Origin: a virus
Strand: one strand, 5' to 3'
Virus record (IMG/VR): IMGVR_UViG_3300032893_001063
Coordinates: 1 to 31,725 of that record
DNA: 31,725 nt
Position numbers and translations under genes: made by a program. The stretch's first letter is position 1. The number at the start of each line of letters is the position of its first letter. The notes under the pieces are model-generated. The model did not search any database. It was not told the origin of the DNA and worked only from the letters and a program-made list of their open reading frames with translations. Shown here piece after piece: positions 1-8,722 of the stretch.

Positions 1-579
1 CAGTGGTGGTACATCGTCGACACTGGCGTGGGCAACGTCCGCTACCGGTACCTGCTGGACCTCGAGGGCGTGAAGATGCAGTCGGGGCAGTTCCTCGACT
101 ACGACACCCGCACGCGCACGCACACGGGCCTCGCTGAGGAGTGGATGGCGAGGAGCCACAAGCTCGGCTGCCCGATCCGGTACTGGGTGGCGGAGATCAA
201 TGCCGCGCAGCGGTTCCTGTTCCAGTACCAGCATGTGCGCGAATGGCAGGCGAAGTGGAACTGCCAGATCCTCCCTCACACCACCGGGCGGAACAAGAGC
301 GATCCCGAGCTCGGCGTGGGCCAGCTCGGCAAGCTGTACCGCAACGGCCTCGTCAGGCTGCCGGGCCTCCCACAGAACGTCGGCGGGAACGCCGCGAGAT
401 GGAAGTCGCTCCGGCTTGTCGACGAGGGGAAGAAGTGGAGGCCCGGTGTGAAGACGCGTGACGATCAAATCCTCGCGCAGTGGTTCGTCGAGTTCAACCT
501 GCCGAAGATGATGACCGGGCAGCAGGCGGTGCCGGCAGTGCGCGATGACATCCCGTCGTGGGTGCAGGCGTCGGCATGA
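1..579 (+). CDS. Terminase large subunit, C-terminal part (5' end outside window)
   Basis: The frame is open from the first base, so the N-terminal ATPase domain lies upstream and only about 192 residues are present. The tail of the protein reads like the RNase H-fold nuclease half of large terminases: a stretch with WVAEINAAQ and FQYQHVREW, then the C-terminal segment TRDDQILAQWFVEF, which resembles the conserved end of many actinophage terminases ('DD-x-L-x-x-W-F'). The enzyme would cut concatemeric DNA and drive it into the prohead through the portal encoded just downstream. The stop overlaps the next start (ATGA). An internal GTG at 28 is in frame but is not taken as a start. The family assignment rests on C-terminal similarity and on the position before the portal gene. 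Confidence 0.8.
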   Translation, partial: QWWYIVDTGVGNVRYRYLLDLEGVKMQSGQFLDYDTRTRTHTGLAEEWMARSHKLGCPIRYWVAEINAAQRFLFQYQHVREWQAKWNCQILPHTTGRNKSDPELGVGQLGKLYRNGLVRLPGLPQNVGGNAARWKSLRLVDEGKKWRPGVKTRDDQILAQWFVEFNLPKMMTGQQAVPAVRDDIPSWVQASA

Positions 580-764
580 ACCGTTTGCACTCCCGACGTT
601 CGCGCTACCGGCGCGATCAGTTGAACGGCTTGCGCGAGCAGGTGAAGGCAGAGCGGTCGCGGGCCGATCGGTGGATGGAGCAGACGCTCCTGATTGACCG
701 CGCCTTCCGTGAGCTCGTCAAGAAGTCGTACCCGATCTACCCGATCGAGAAGTGGGAACGATGA
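576..764 (+). CDS. Small basic hypothetical protein (62 aa)
   Basis: The start is the ATG at 576, which overlaps the terminase stop as ATGA; a GTG 18 bases upstream is in frame but less likely. The product is strongly basic (MNRLHSRRSRYRRDQLNG) and predicted mostly helical, with heptad-like charged residues. It ends by overlapping the portal start (ATGA at 761). I do not recognise a family. Wedged between terminase and portal, it could be a small DNA- or terminase-associated factor, but nothing in the sequence proves that. The tight overlaps on both sides are the main support that it is translated. Confidence 0.6.
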   Translation: MNRLHSRRSRYRRDQLNGLREQVKAERSRADRWMEQTLLIDRAFRELVKKSYPIYPIEKWER

Positions 765-2572
765 TTTCCGTCGCCGAGATCGTCGAGCTCTACACCGAGC
801 GCCAGCAGGCCCAGGGGCCGCTCATCGCCCAGATGCGCGAGCTGACGATGGCCTATGAGGGGTCCGTTGCCGTGCCCCTCCCCGAGCTGGACCGCAACGA
901 GAAGGTGGCGGTGGCCAACCTGATCGCCCAGGGGCTCGACCAGACCGCCATGCGCATCGCCTCCACGCTGCCCGACGTCTGGTTCCCGCCTACGCGCCCG
1001 GGCGTGGACCTGCAGGAGAAGAACGCCAGGATTAGCCGGCAGGCCGTGCTGGGTTGGTGGGACGCATCGGAGATGGACCTCAAGCTCGGCCGCCGGGCGC
1101 GCTGGCTGATCGGCTACGCCTGCTCCCCGGTGCAGCTCTGTTGGGACGACAAGCGTGGCTGCCCCCGCTGGAAGCTGCGCGACCCCGTGCAGTTGTTCCC
1201 CGCCCGCGGCGAGGACCCCGACTGCATGGTCCCCGACAACGCCATCTACGCCTTCAAGCGTAGCTTGTCGTGGCTGCGCACCCATTACCCCGACGAAACG
1301 CTCAAGCTCCAGAAGGGGAAAGATGCCCGACCGGACCACCTCTTTGAGCTCCTCGAATACAGTGACGCTGATGAGTGCGTCCTCGTTGTGGTCGGACGCG
1401 CACGCGACCCTTACGACCGTCAAGGTCAGTGGGGGACCCAGCCCTACATGGAACTCGAGCGTGCTCCGAACCGTGTGGGTACCCCTCTCACCTTCGTACC
1501 TGGCCGCCTTACGCTACACGGACGGCACGGGGCCTACGACGGGCTGATCGGGCTGTACCAGCAGCAGGCCAAGCTCATGGCGCTCGAGGTCATCGCCGTC
1601 ACCCGCGGCATCTTCCCCGACGAGTGGCTGGTCAGCCGGCCCAACGAGATGGCCCGCGTGGTGCAGATGGCCAACGGGCGCAAGGGCGTCATGGGCCAGG
1701 TCGAGGGCGGCGAGATCATGCCCATCACCGTGCAGCCGGGGTACAAGACCGAGGGGACCATCGACCGCATCGAGCGGTACATGCGCGTCGAGGGCGGCAT
1801 CCCCGCCGAGTTCGGTGGCGAGTCGACCACCAACGTCCGCACCGGGCGCCGCGGCGATTCGATCCTCTCGGCCACCGTCGACTTCCCCATCCAGGAGGCG
1901 CAGCGCGTCCTCGCCCGCTCCATGCAGCACGAAAACTCCGCCGCGATCAACATGGCCAAGGCGTACAGCCCCAACCGGGCGCGGACCTTCTACATCGGGC
2001 GCTCGAGCCAGCGCGTCGACTACGTGCCGTCCAAGAACCTCGTCTCTGACGTGAACATGGTCGTCTACCCCGCGTCGGGCTCCGACATCAACCAGCTCGT
2101 CGTGGGCCTCGGGCAGCGCCTCGGCCTCGGCGAGATGAGCCTCTACACCGCCATGCGGCTCGACCCGATGGTGGACGATCCTGACCATGAGAAGGACCTC
2201 GTCATCGCCGAGAAGCTCGAGGCTGCGCTGCTGAACGGCATCGCCCAACAGGTGCAGTCGGGGCAGCTTGGTGCCGCCGACGTGGCGCAGATCGTGGCCG
2301 CCGTGCGCGAGGACAGATCGACGCTCGAGGACGCCGTGCTCAAGGTGCAGAAGGCCAAGCAGACCGAGCAGGCCACCTCAGGGCCTCCGGGTACACCGGA
2401 AGGTCCCGTCGCTCCCGGCGCGCCGGAGGCGCAGCCAGGCCTCACCCCACCGGGCCAGGCTCCTCCGGCCGCCGGCACCATCGGGCCGCAACCCAATCAG
2501 CAGGGGTTGGCGCAGCTTCTTGGTGCGTTGAAGTCCGGGGCTCAGTCCCCCGTCCCGAGGACCGCAGCATGA
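761..2572 (+). CDS. Portal protein
   Basis: This 603-residue protein has the usual size and position of an actinophage portal, directly after terminase. The N-terminal region (residues about 30-120: a helix, then DQTAMRIASTLPDVWFPPTRP and an aromatic/charged helix) and the middle (GLYQQQAKLMALEVIAVTRG, then GGESTTNVRTGRRG) match the pattern of portal proteins of this type. The last ~90 residues are Pro/Gly/Gln-rich and probably disordered. It would form the dodecameric ring through which DNA enters and to which scaffold and tail adaptor bind. I chose the ATG at 761 (ATGA overlap) over the GTG at 752. Between about 1255 and 1515 the codon use shifts toward A/T-ending codons, unlike the flanks, which suggests mosaic exchange within the gene. 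Confidence 0.85.
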   Translation: MISVAEIVELYTERQQAQGPLIAQMRELTMAYEGSVAVPLPELDRNEKVAVANLIAQGLDQTAMRIASTLPDVWFPPTRPGVDLQEKNARISRQAVLGWWDASEMDLKLGRRARWLIGYACSPVQLCWDDKRGCPRWKLRDPVQLFPARGEDPDCMVPDNAIYAFKRSLSWLRTHYPDETLKLQKGKDARPDHLFELLEYSDADECVLVVVGRARDPYDRQGQWGTQPYMELERAPNRVGTPLTFVPGRLTLHGRHGAYDGLIGLYQQQAKLMALEVIAVTRGIFPDEWLVSRPNEMARVVQMANGRKGVMGQVEGGEIMPITVQPGYKTEGTIDRIERYMRVEGGIPAEFGGESTTNVRTGRRGDSILSATVDFPIQEAQRVLARSMQHENSAAINMAKAYSPNRARTFYIGRSSQRVDYVPSKNLVSDVNMVVYPASGSDINQLVVGLGQRLGLGEMSLYTAMRLDPMVDDPDHEKDLVIAEKLEAALLNGIAQQVQSGQLGAADVAQIVAAVREDRSTLEDAVLKVQKAKQTEQATSGPPGTPEGPVAPGAPEAQPGLTPPGQAPPAAGTIGPQPNQQGLAQLLGALKSGAQSPVPRTAA

Positions 2573-2781
2573 CTGATTGGGTTTCGCCTGGGCGAGAGAT
2601 GGTCGACCGAGCCTTTGCCGCGACTGACAAGGCGCGGGAGTTGATGGAGCGGCTCGAAGCTGGTGAGGACATCGGTACAGCGGCGCCGATGATGTACCTG
2701 ACCTACGCCGACGTGTGCCTGCGGCTGGCTGAGCTTGTCCCGAGGGCGTACCCGCAGTCTTGGGTCACGACCGATGGCTAG
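2569..2781 (+). CDS. Hypothetical protein (70 aa)
   Basis: The gene starts at an ATG that overlaps the portal stop (ATGA). The product is short, acidic to neutral and predicted helical, with the central segment AFAATDKARELMERLEAGED followed by a second helix containing YLTYADVCLRLAELVP. No family is recognised. Its stop lies one base from the stop of the convergent HNH gene, so it would have been directly upstream of the 149-residue protein gene before the HNH gene was inserted. A virion or assembly-accessory role is a guess from context only. Confidence 0.6.
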   Translation: MTDWVSPGREMVDRAFAATDKARELMERLEAGEDIGTAAPMMYLTYADVCLRLAELVPRAYPQSWVTTDG

Positions 2782-2782
2782 G

Positions 2783-3313
2783 TCAACCCTGTTTGAATCT
2801 GGCTACAGCTTCGCGTCGACAGGTCCTGCACTCTCGTCTTCCACGTGGGTCGATGTAGAGGTTGTCGCCGGACAGTGGGTGGTTACCCCGCAGGCAATGG
2901 GTTTGGAGCGCGTGGAGAGCCGACGGACTGGACGATCGCCGGTTGTTCTCCCACGGGCTCACCGGTTCCAGATGTTCGGGACAGACGCAAGCGCGGACCT
3001 GACAGAGGTGGTCGACGTGATAACCGTCGGGGATAGGTCCGACCCATCGTTCATAGGCCCACCGGTGAGCCATCACGCGACGCAGTTTCTGTCCCTGGGT
3101 TCGGGTGCCGATGGAGAATCGTCCGTAGCCGTTGTGAGACAAGAGCCCCTGCCAGATCCAGCAGTCTCCATCGATTGTGGTCTGGTTGAGGAACCGTTCT
3201 TCATCGGTCCAGGTCCGGAGTTCGGTGGACCCGGTTCTTCGCCATCGTTCGTAATGACGTTTGCACCATCCGTGACATCTGGCGGGGTCTGGGCATCCCT
3301 CGATCGAGCACAT
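2783..3313 (-). CDS. HNH homing-type endonuclease, minus strand
   Basis: This is the only coding region on the minus strand, 176 residues. It has an N-terminal zinc-finger-like cluster (C2, C7, C13, H14, C17, H20), then CWIWQG and a central HNH core at about residues 99-123 (YHVDHLC, CPEHLEPV, WENNRR), and a C-terminal Cys/His cluster (C140, H145, C162, C165). This layout is that of free-standing phage HNH endonucleases. One point is odd: in the usual 'CVNPxHLE' motif the Asn is replaced by Cys (C111), so the central N of H-N-H is missing and catalysis may be altered. The gene sits convergently in a short gap between two + strand structural genes, as expected of a selfish insertion. AT-rich TAGGAT/TACGAT sequence just before the start could serve as its own promoter, but this is unproven. 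Confidence 0.85.
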   Translation of the reverse strand: MCSIEGCPDPARCHGWCKRHYERWRRTGSTELRTWTDEERFLNQTTIDGDCWIWQGLLSHNGYGRFSIGTRTQGQKLRRVMAHRWAYERWVGPIPDGYHVDHLCQVRACVCPEHLEPVSPWENNRRSSSPSALHALQTHCLRGNHPLSGDNLYIDPRGRRECRTCRREAVARFKQG

Positions 3314-3330
3314 GCCACAGATCGTATCCT

Positions 3331-3336
3331 AAGGAG
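3331..3336 (+). promoter_or_regulatory. Shine-Dalgarno that decides a TTG start
   Basis: AAGGAG lies five bases before a TTG codon at 3342. No ATG or GTG in that frame fits the start of the conserved-looking MARGGARVG N-terminus, so the strong ribosome site supports TTG as the real start of the 149-residue protein. It stands just outside the 5' end of the opposing HNH gene. Confidence 0.7.
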
Positions 3337-3341
3337 CCACT

Positions 3342-3791
3342 TTGGCTAGGGGCGGCGCGAGGGTCGGCAAGCCGGCGACCCCGTACGCGAATAGAACGGA
3401 CCTGCCCGGCAAGGTGCTGCCGATCACCGCCGCACCCGGGCAGCAGTACGGCGCCGCCGGTGCGCAGATGGCGGCGCAACGGGTTGTGCCCATGGCGAGC
3501 CCGCCCTCGCCAGGGGCACCTGCCGGCGGCGGTCCTCCTCAGGCGGGGCCGCCGCCGGTACCACCTGGCGGTCTCGGCCATATCGCTCGCCCGTCAGAGC
3601 GCCCGGCCGAGCACGTCATGACGGGGGTGGCCTCCGGCCCCGGTGCTGGTCCGGAGGCCATCCCCGGCTACCAACCGCAGCAGGCCAACCAGGCGCCGAA
3701 GGTCTCCGACATGCTCGACCAGGTCGCGCAGCGTTCGGGGATGCAGGCCATCGGTCAGTTGGCTAGCCAAGCCAGGGCGCTCGGGCAGTGA
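3342..3791 (+). CDS. Pro/Gly/Ala-rich virion-associated protein (149 aa)
   Basis: The TTG start is supported by AAGGAG five bases upstream. The N-terminus (MARGGARVGKP, then YANRTDLPG) is a pattern I associate with a small protein found upstream of the giant structural genes in actinophages. Residues about 50-110 are low complexity, rich in Pro, Gly and Ala and probably disordered. The C-terminus (VSDMLDQVAQRSGMQAIGQL) is helical. Its GTGA overlap with the 1644-residue gene implies coupled expression. A structural or chaperone role for the next protein is an inference from position. No enzymatic motif is seen. Confidence 0.65.
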   Translation: MARGGARVGKPATPYANRTDLPGKVLPITAAPGQQYGAAGAQMAAQRVVPMASPPSPGAPAGGGPPQAGPPPVPPGGLGHIARPSERPAEHVMTGVASGPGAGPEAIPGYQPQQANQAPKVSDMLDQVAQRSGMQAIGQLASQARALGQ

Positions 3792-6700
3792 GTGACCCCA
3801 GCGTCAACATCGACAACCTGATCGCGTCGGTCAACGCGGCGTCGAACCTCGATCCTGCCGTGCATGTGGCGATCGCCTCCACCGCGCCCGACGCGGCGAC
3901 GGCGGCAACCAACGCTCAGGCGACGGCTGCCTATGCCCAGGCGACGACGCACGCCAACCAGTTGAAGACGATGTCGGTGGGAGCGCAACTGCAGGCGTGG
4001 AACGCCATGCCGTCGGACCAGCAGTCGCAGTTGCGCTCAGTGGGCTATGCCCCGCCGCCCCAGCCCCGTCACGGTGGCGGCGGCTTGCTCGGCGACATCG
4101 GTGGGGCCTTCTCCGAGGTGGGTTCTGCGCTCGGCACGGCCGCGCACGATGTGCTCAACGCCGCCGGGTCCTCGACGCGCCTGGTGCAGCACACCTATCG
4201 CACGCTCGATGTGCTGCACCTGCAGGCTGAGGGGCAGACGGCCGCGCAGCAGGAGGCGCAGCAGGGCGCCAAGACGGCGCTACACCCGACGTTCAATCCC
4301 GGTGGGCTCAAGCTGGCGTTCAGCCCCGGTGCGTGGGCGAACGCATGGGATTCCACGGAGCACGGCGAGCGCACCTACAACCCGGCCATCGTGCGTCAGT
4401 TGACCAACCAGTACGGCGACGGCACGGTGTCGACGGCCAAGGCCATCGCTTCGACCAACCTTGATCCCAAGAAGCTGCAGGCGCTGTCGAACTACCCGGT
4501 GTTGCAGCAGCAGTGGCAGTCCGATCCTGACCTGCAGGCGGCGGTCAAGTCATTGCTGGGCTCCAAGATCTCCTTCGGGCGCAGTCTCGTCGGCGAGAAG
4601 TTCACGCTCGACCATCCTGCGGCGGCTGCGGCGATCTCCGGTCCTGTGGATGCGGCCTTCGACTTCTTCGGTGACCCGCTCAACGTTCCGCTCGGGGTCG
4701 GCGCCGATGCGCTGCGTGCCCACTTCGCCATCTCGTCGGGTGCTGACGTGTACCGGTTGGCGGGGATCGACCCGACAACGCTCGAGGCCACCGGCAAGGC
4801 TGATCCGGCGGTGGCCCATGCGCTCAACCAGGCTGCCGGCTATATCGCCGACAAGGACCCGCAGGGCCTCTACAACCGCTTCACCATGCTCAAGGGGGCG
4901 CAGGCGTCGCTTGACAGCGCCATCCGTTCCGGTGCGGTGCACGACAAGGGCACGTTCGTGAAGTGGCTGGCCGAACAGGCTGACATGAGCGCCGTTGCCT
5001 CCGGCCAGGCGTTCAAGGTGCAGCGTGCCGGGCAGGAGATGCTGCACGCCACCCCGCTCTCCGATGCGGCGGCGCTGGCCAAGGCGAGATCGGCCGATGC
5101 GATCGACTTCCTGACCAACGTGCCGGGCCTCGGCAAGGCGTTCCACCCGGTGCAGTCGCTCACCAAGCTCATCCCCCAGGGCAACGCCATCTCGCCCACC
5201 TCCGATATCGCCGCCACGCAGTTCCGCGACATGATCGGCCTGGTGCTGCCCCGCGCCCAGGCTGACGCGCTGTCCAACCAGTGGCGTCTCGGCTCCGTGG
5301 CGGAGAAGCGTACGCTGTACTACTCGACGCTGCAGGAGATCTTCCAGACCACCGGATGGTACGACAATCCGAAGACGGCGGCGCGGGCCAGGGAGTTCCT
5401 GCAGCAGGTGATGGAAGACCCGTCGCATGAGGTCTACACCAGCGTCCCTGGGTTGTCGGACAAGCTGATGATCGACGGGAAGATCAAGGCGACCGGTGGC
5501 CTCGGCACGCAGGTGATGGGTTCGTGGCCGATGCCCGACCCGGCGACGCTGCTGGCGCAGAAGAACAAGATCACCCTCGGCGGCAAGGCGCTCAATCTCA
5601 TCAACAACGACGGTATCGACGCCTTCATGCAGGAGGGGTGGAAGCCGTTGCAGCTCCTGCGGCTCGGCTTCGCCCCGCGTGTGGCTGGTGAGGAAGCTTT
5701 CGGTGCCATGCTGCGTGACGGGTTCACCGGTCTGGCCCGCGCTCGGTTGGCTGCTTCTGCGGTTCAGGGCGAGATGGCGGATAGCGTAGCTCGTCAGAAG
5801 TTTATTGATGAATACAACGCCTTGGAACAAAAGGTGCTCATGGCTGAGAAGAACTCAGTTACTGAACCCTTTACGGCGGAACAACAGAGGCTTCTGGCTG
5901 GGGATGATTGGAAGCAGTTTTCAGAGGCTAGAGGATACACTCAGTCTCAGATCCGAGACTTTCAGAAGTTCATGGATATGCACAAAGGTGTTGATCTCGA
6001 TACCTTTGAAGGTTGGCGATCGGTACCCTTCCCTAAGGGAAGTCCGAATGAAGGTGAGGAAGCAGCTTCAATAGATCCGGGTTTACTTTATGATGCTAAG
6101 AGGATTAGAAGTGAGGACCGCATCCTGCCGTGGCACCCGTTGCACGGTGCGTTGGCGGCGCTGAGCGATCATCTGCCCGAGGGTACCGTGCGTGACATCG
6201 TATCGGGGCAGAACCCCGCCCGTGAGCTGTTCGCTCAGGTGGTCGGGGACTCGGCACGCAAGGCGTTCCGCAACGTCGAGGGTAGGCTGGCCGGCCAGGA
6301 GTACACCCAGGCGGCTCGCGAGCTCTACGACCAGTTCGGCCCGTCGCTCTTGGCCGACCAGATCACCGCGGTCCACGCCGGGCACGTCGACTATCTCGAC
6401 TCCGGGAACAACCAGCTCCGTGCGTCCAAGCGTGGTCTCGAGCGCCGGACGGCTGCGATCGTAGCCGATAGCGGTGCATACAAGGGCTACGCGCCGACGG
6501 ACCCGTTGTACCTGCAGGTCTACAAGCGCGACCTCGAGGAGATCGCCAACGATTACCTCGCCCGTAACGCCCTGCGCGGGTTCGGCAATCGTGACCAGCA
6601 GGTGGCCGACGTCGTTCAGGCCATCGAGAGCCCGCAGGCGCGTGGCATCCGTGAGGCGGCGTCGCGCTACTCGGTGCTGCGTGACGGCCGCACCGTCGGC

Positions 6701-8722
6701 GTGGACGCCACGCAAGACGAGGCCACCAGGGACTGGGCCAATTGGGTGGTCGATCACGTCAACGGGTACCTGACCGATACCTCCGGTCAGCCCATCGCCG
6801 ATCTAGCCGACGTACTGCGTACCGGGAAGGCGCCGACGGTCGACCAGTTGGCGGAGATCCCCAAGGACCGTCTGCCGGCTGCCGTGCACGGCCCCGAGAC
6901 GGTGGCGATTGCTCCGCCGTCGGCGTACCAGCAGCACCTGCAGCAGGGCTTCCACCAGTTGGTCGGGCGCCCGATGAACTGGATGGCCCGTCAGCCGATG
7001 TTCGTGCATAATTACGTGCTGGCCAAGCGGGACCTGCAGGGCCTGGCTGACACGTTGGGTGCTGGTGAGGGTACCGATGCGCTCATTCGTGACCGGGCCA
7101 TCGCCCAGGCGGTGAACCGCACGCTGCCGTTCATCCACGACCCGGCGGTGCGCTCGGCGCTCTCGACCAACATGCGCAACCTGATGCCGTTTGAGTTCGC
7201 GCAGGAGCAGTTCTACAAGCGTTGGGCTCGCACGATGGCGTACGCGCCCGATGCGTTCCGCAAGGCGGTGCTGCTCAATGCTGGCCTCGCCCATTCGGGG
7301 CTCACCCACACCGACTCCAACGGCAACGAGTATTTCGACTACCCGCTCATCTCCCAGTTGCAGGCCGAGGTGCTCAACCCTGTGCTCAACGGGTTGCTCG
7401 GGTACAACGCTATGATGCCGGTCAACTCGGGGTTTGCCGGTGAGGTGAAGAACGTGAGCCCGGGACTGTCGCACATCGGCCCGTCGTTCGGCCCGTTGAT
7501 CTCCATTCCCACCAAGTGGCTGGCCAACCGGTACCCCGAGCTGCAACCGGTGAACCAGGCCGTCGAGGGACAGGCCGGTGCCAACACGCCGTACCTCGAG
7601 CAGATGATCCCCGCCAGTCTCTACCGGTTTGGTGCGGCGTTCGACACGTCGTCAGCCACGTACGCCAGTGCTGAGGCATCGGCGATCCAAGCGTTGGAGG
7701 CATCGGGCCATGGGTTGCCCGACAACGCCACGCGTGGCGAGCAGCAGGCGTACCTCGACCGGTTGAAGAACTACACGCGCATCACGGTGTTGCTGCGTGG
7801 CGTGCTCGGGTTCGTCGGTCCGACGGCGCCGACGATCACTCCCGGGCGCCAAGACATCCCTAAGCGTCTCGGCACGCTGCTGCAGACCATGCCGATCCAG
7901 CAGGCGACGGCGGAGCTCGTCCGTGAGTACGGTCCCGAGGCCACGCCGTACACGGTGTTCAAGTCGACGACCCCGGGCAAGGCTGACCTGCCGGCGGCGC
8001 AGTCCACGCTGTCGATGCTGAACGACAACATCGGGTTCTTCTCCAAGTACCCGTTGGCCGGTGGATGGTTGCTGCCGAGCGTATCGGACTCGGGTAAGTT
8101 CTCCGACTCCGCGTACTTGGAGCAACTGGCGATGGGGATGCGTGAGCGGAAGACGCCGTCGAAGATGCTCGACGATGTGGTGTACGCCCGCGACGCGCCG
8201 TACTACTACCAGAACCTCGACACCTACGAGAAGTTGAAGCTGCAGTACACCAACAACTATACGCAGAAGCTCAAGGTGGAGAACGCCTGGGCTGACTGGC
8301 AGGCGCAGTACTTCAAGGCACACCCGGTGTTCGGCGATCAGGTGCAGAACTCGACGAGCGCTACCGATCGGGGCGACATCCTGGCGGAAATGCAGAAGGC
8401 GCTCGCTGATCCGTCATTGCCGGCGACCCCGACGTCGCAGGCCATCGGTGGCCTCGTCCAGAACTACGTCAACTTCCAGGCCATGCAGGCGAAGTACAAG
8501 GCGCTGCATACGACGGCGGGCTCACGTGCTCTGGCGAACCTGGAGAACGCCTTTGCGACGTGGGCCGATAATTATGTGAAGGCGAACCCGGAGGCGACCG
8601 TGTTCTACCAACGTATCGTGCGCCCTGACGTGGGCGGCCCGGCGGCGCAGGCCGACATTCTCGCCGGTGACCAGGCTGCGGCTGCTGCCGATCAGGTGGC
8701 CCCGATCACGGCGGCAAGCTGA
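3788..8722 (+). CDS. Giant minor virion protein, probable internal/ejection protein (1644 aa)
   Basis: The gene starts at a GTG overlapping the previous stop (GTGA). The N-terminal 70 residues are Ala/Thr/Gln-rich, followed by a Gly-rich hinge (GGGGLLGDIGGAF). The rest is long, mostly helical and without obvious transmembrane segments or a catalytic signature. Segments such as WKPLQLLRLGFAPRVAGEEAF (about residues 617-637) and NLMPFEFAQEQFYKRWARTM (about 1130-1150) are typical of the very large structural proteins near the portal in actinophages. In a short-tailed phage such a protein may be carried in the capsid and ejected with the DNA; a tape-measure role is unlikely because no tail-tube genes are present. 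Residues about 664-777 are encoded by an abruptly AT-richer segment. Four other large virion genes follow, three of them with stop-start overlap. Confidence 0.7.
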   Translation: MSDPSVNIDNLIASVNAASNLDPAVHVAIASTAPDAATAATNAQATAAYAQATTHANQLKTMSVGAQLQAWNAMPSDQQSQLRSVGYAPPPQPRHGGGGLLGDIGGAFSEVGSALGTAAHDVLNAAGSSTRLVQHTYRTLDVLHLQAEGQTAAQQEAQQGAKTALHPTFNPGGLKLAFSPGAWANAWDSTEHGERTYNPAIVRQLTNQYGDGTVSTAKAIASTNLDPKKLQALSNYPVLQQQWQSDPDLQAAVKSLLGSKISFGRSLVGEKFTLDHPAAAAAISGPVDAAFDFFGDPLNVPLGVGADALRAHFAISSGADVYRLAGIDPTTLEATGKADPAVAHALNQAAGYIADKDPQGLYNRFTMLKGAQASLDSAIRSGAVHDKGTFVKWLAEQADMSAVASGQAFKVQRAGQEMLHATPLSDAAALAKARSADAIDFLTNVPGLGKAFHPVQSLTKLIPQGNAISPTSDIAATQFRDMIGLVLPRAQADALSNQWRLGSVAEKRTLYYSTLQEIFQTTGWYDNPKTAARAREFLQQVMEDPSHEVYTSVPGLSDKLMIDGKIKATGGLGTQVMGSWPMPDPATLLAQKNKITLGGKALNLINNDGIDAFMQEGWKPLQLLRLGFAPRVAGEEAFGAMLRDGFTGLARARLAASAVQGEMADSVARQKFIDEYNALEQKVLMAEKNSVTEPFTAEQQRLLAGDDWKQFSEARGYTQSQIRDFQKFMDMHKGVDLDTFEGWRSVPFPKGSPNEGEEAASIDPGLLYDAKRIRSEDRILPWHPLHGALAALSDHLPEGTVRDIVSGQNPARELFAQVVGDSARKAFRNVEGRLAGQEYTQAARELYDQFGPSLLADQITAVHAGHVDYLDSGNNQLRASKRGLERRTAAIVADSGAYKGYAPTDPLYLQVYKRDLEEIANDYLARNALRGFGNRDQQVADVVQAIESPQARGIREAASRYSVLRDGRTVGVDATQDEATRDWANWVVDHVNGYLTDTSGQPIADLADVLRTGKAPTVDQLAEIPKDRLPAAVHGPETVAIAPPSAYQQHLQQGFHQLVGRPMNWMARQPMFVHNYVLAKRDLQGLADTLGAGEGTDALIRDRAIAQAVNRTLPFIHDPAVRSALSTNMRNLMPFEFAQEQFYKRWARTMAYAPDAFRKAVLLNAGLAHSGLTHTDSNGNEYFDYPLISQLQAEVLNPVLNGLLGYNAMMPVNSGFAGEVKNVSPGLSHIGPSFGPLISIPTKWLANRYPELQPVNQAVEGQAGANTPYLEQMIPASLYRFGAAFDTSSATYASAEASAIQALEASGHGLPDNATRGEQQAYLDRLKNYTRITVLLRGVLGFVGPTAPTITPGRQDIPKRLGTLLQTMPIQQATAELVREYGPEATPYTVFKSTTPGKADLPAAQSTLSMLNDNIGFFSKYPLAGGWLLPSVSDSGKFSDSAYLEQLAMGMRERKTPSKMLDDVVYARDAPYYYQNLDTYEKLKLQYTNNYTQKLKVENAWADWQAQYFKAHPVFGDQVQNSTSATDRGDILAEMQKALADPSLPATPTSQAIGGLVQNYVNFQAMQAKYKALHTTAGSRALANLENAFATWADNYVKANPEATVFYQRIVRPDVGGPAAQADILAGDQAAAAADQVAPITAAS
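5780..6118 (+). other. In-frame AT-rich segment with foreign codon use inside the giant virion gene
   Basis: From about 5780 to 6118 the reading frame stays open, but codons switch to A/T-ending forms (for example GAA, TTT, GAT, AGA, TTA) and base composition falls visibly, then returns sharply to the high-GC pattern at the ILPWHPLHG segment. The segment encodes about 113 residues, hydrophilic and helical (for example QQRLLAGDDWKQFSEARGY). It has no intein or nuclease motifs and no direct repeats that I could see at its edges. The likely explanation is recombination with a lower-GC relative or insertion of a foreign module into a tolerant part of the protein. Confidence 0.6.

Noticed and set aside
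2735-3349. 204-residue + strand reading frame over the HNH gene
   Set aside because: It is the antisense shadow of the clear HNH gene and lacks a recognisable start or family pattern.
5780-6118. Intein or intron in the giant virion gene
   Set aside because: The segment is too short, stays in frame, and has no splice-junction residues or endonuclease motifs.
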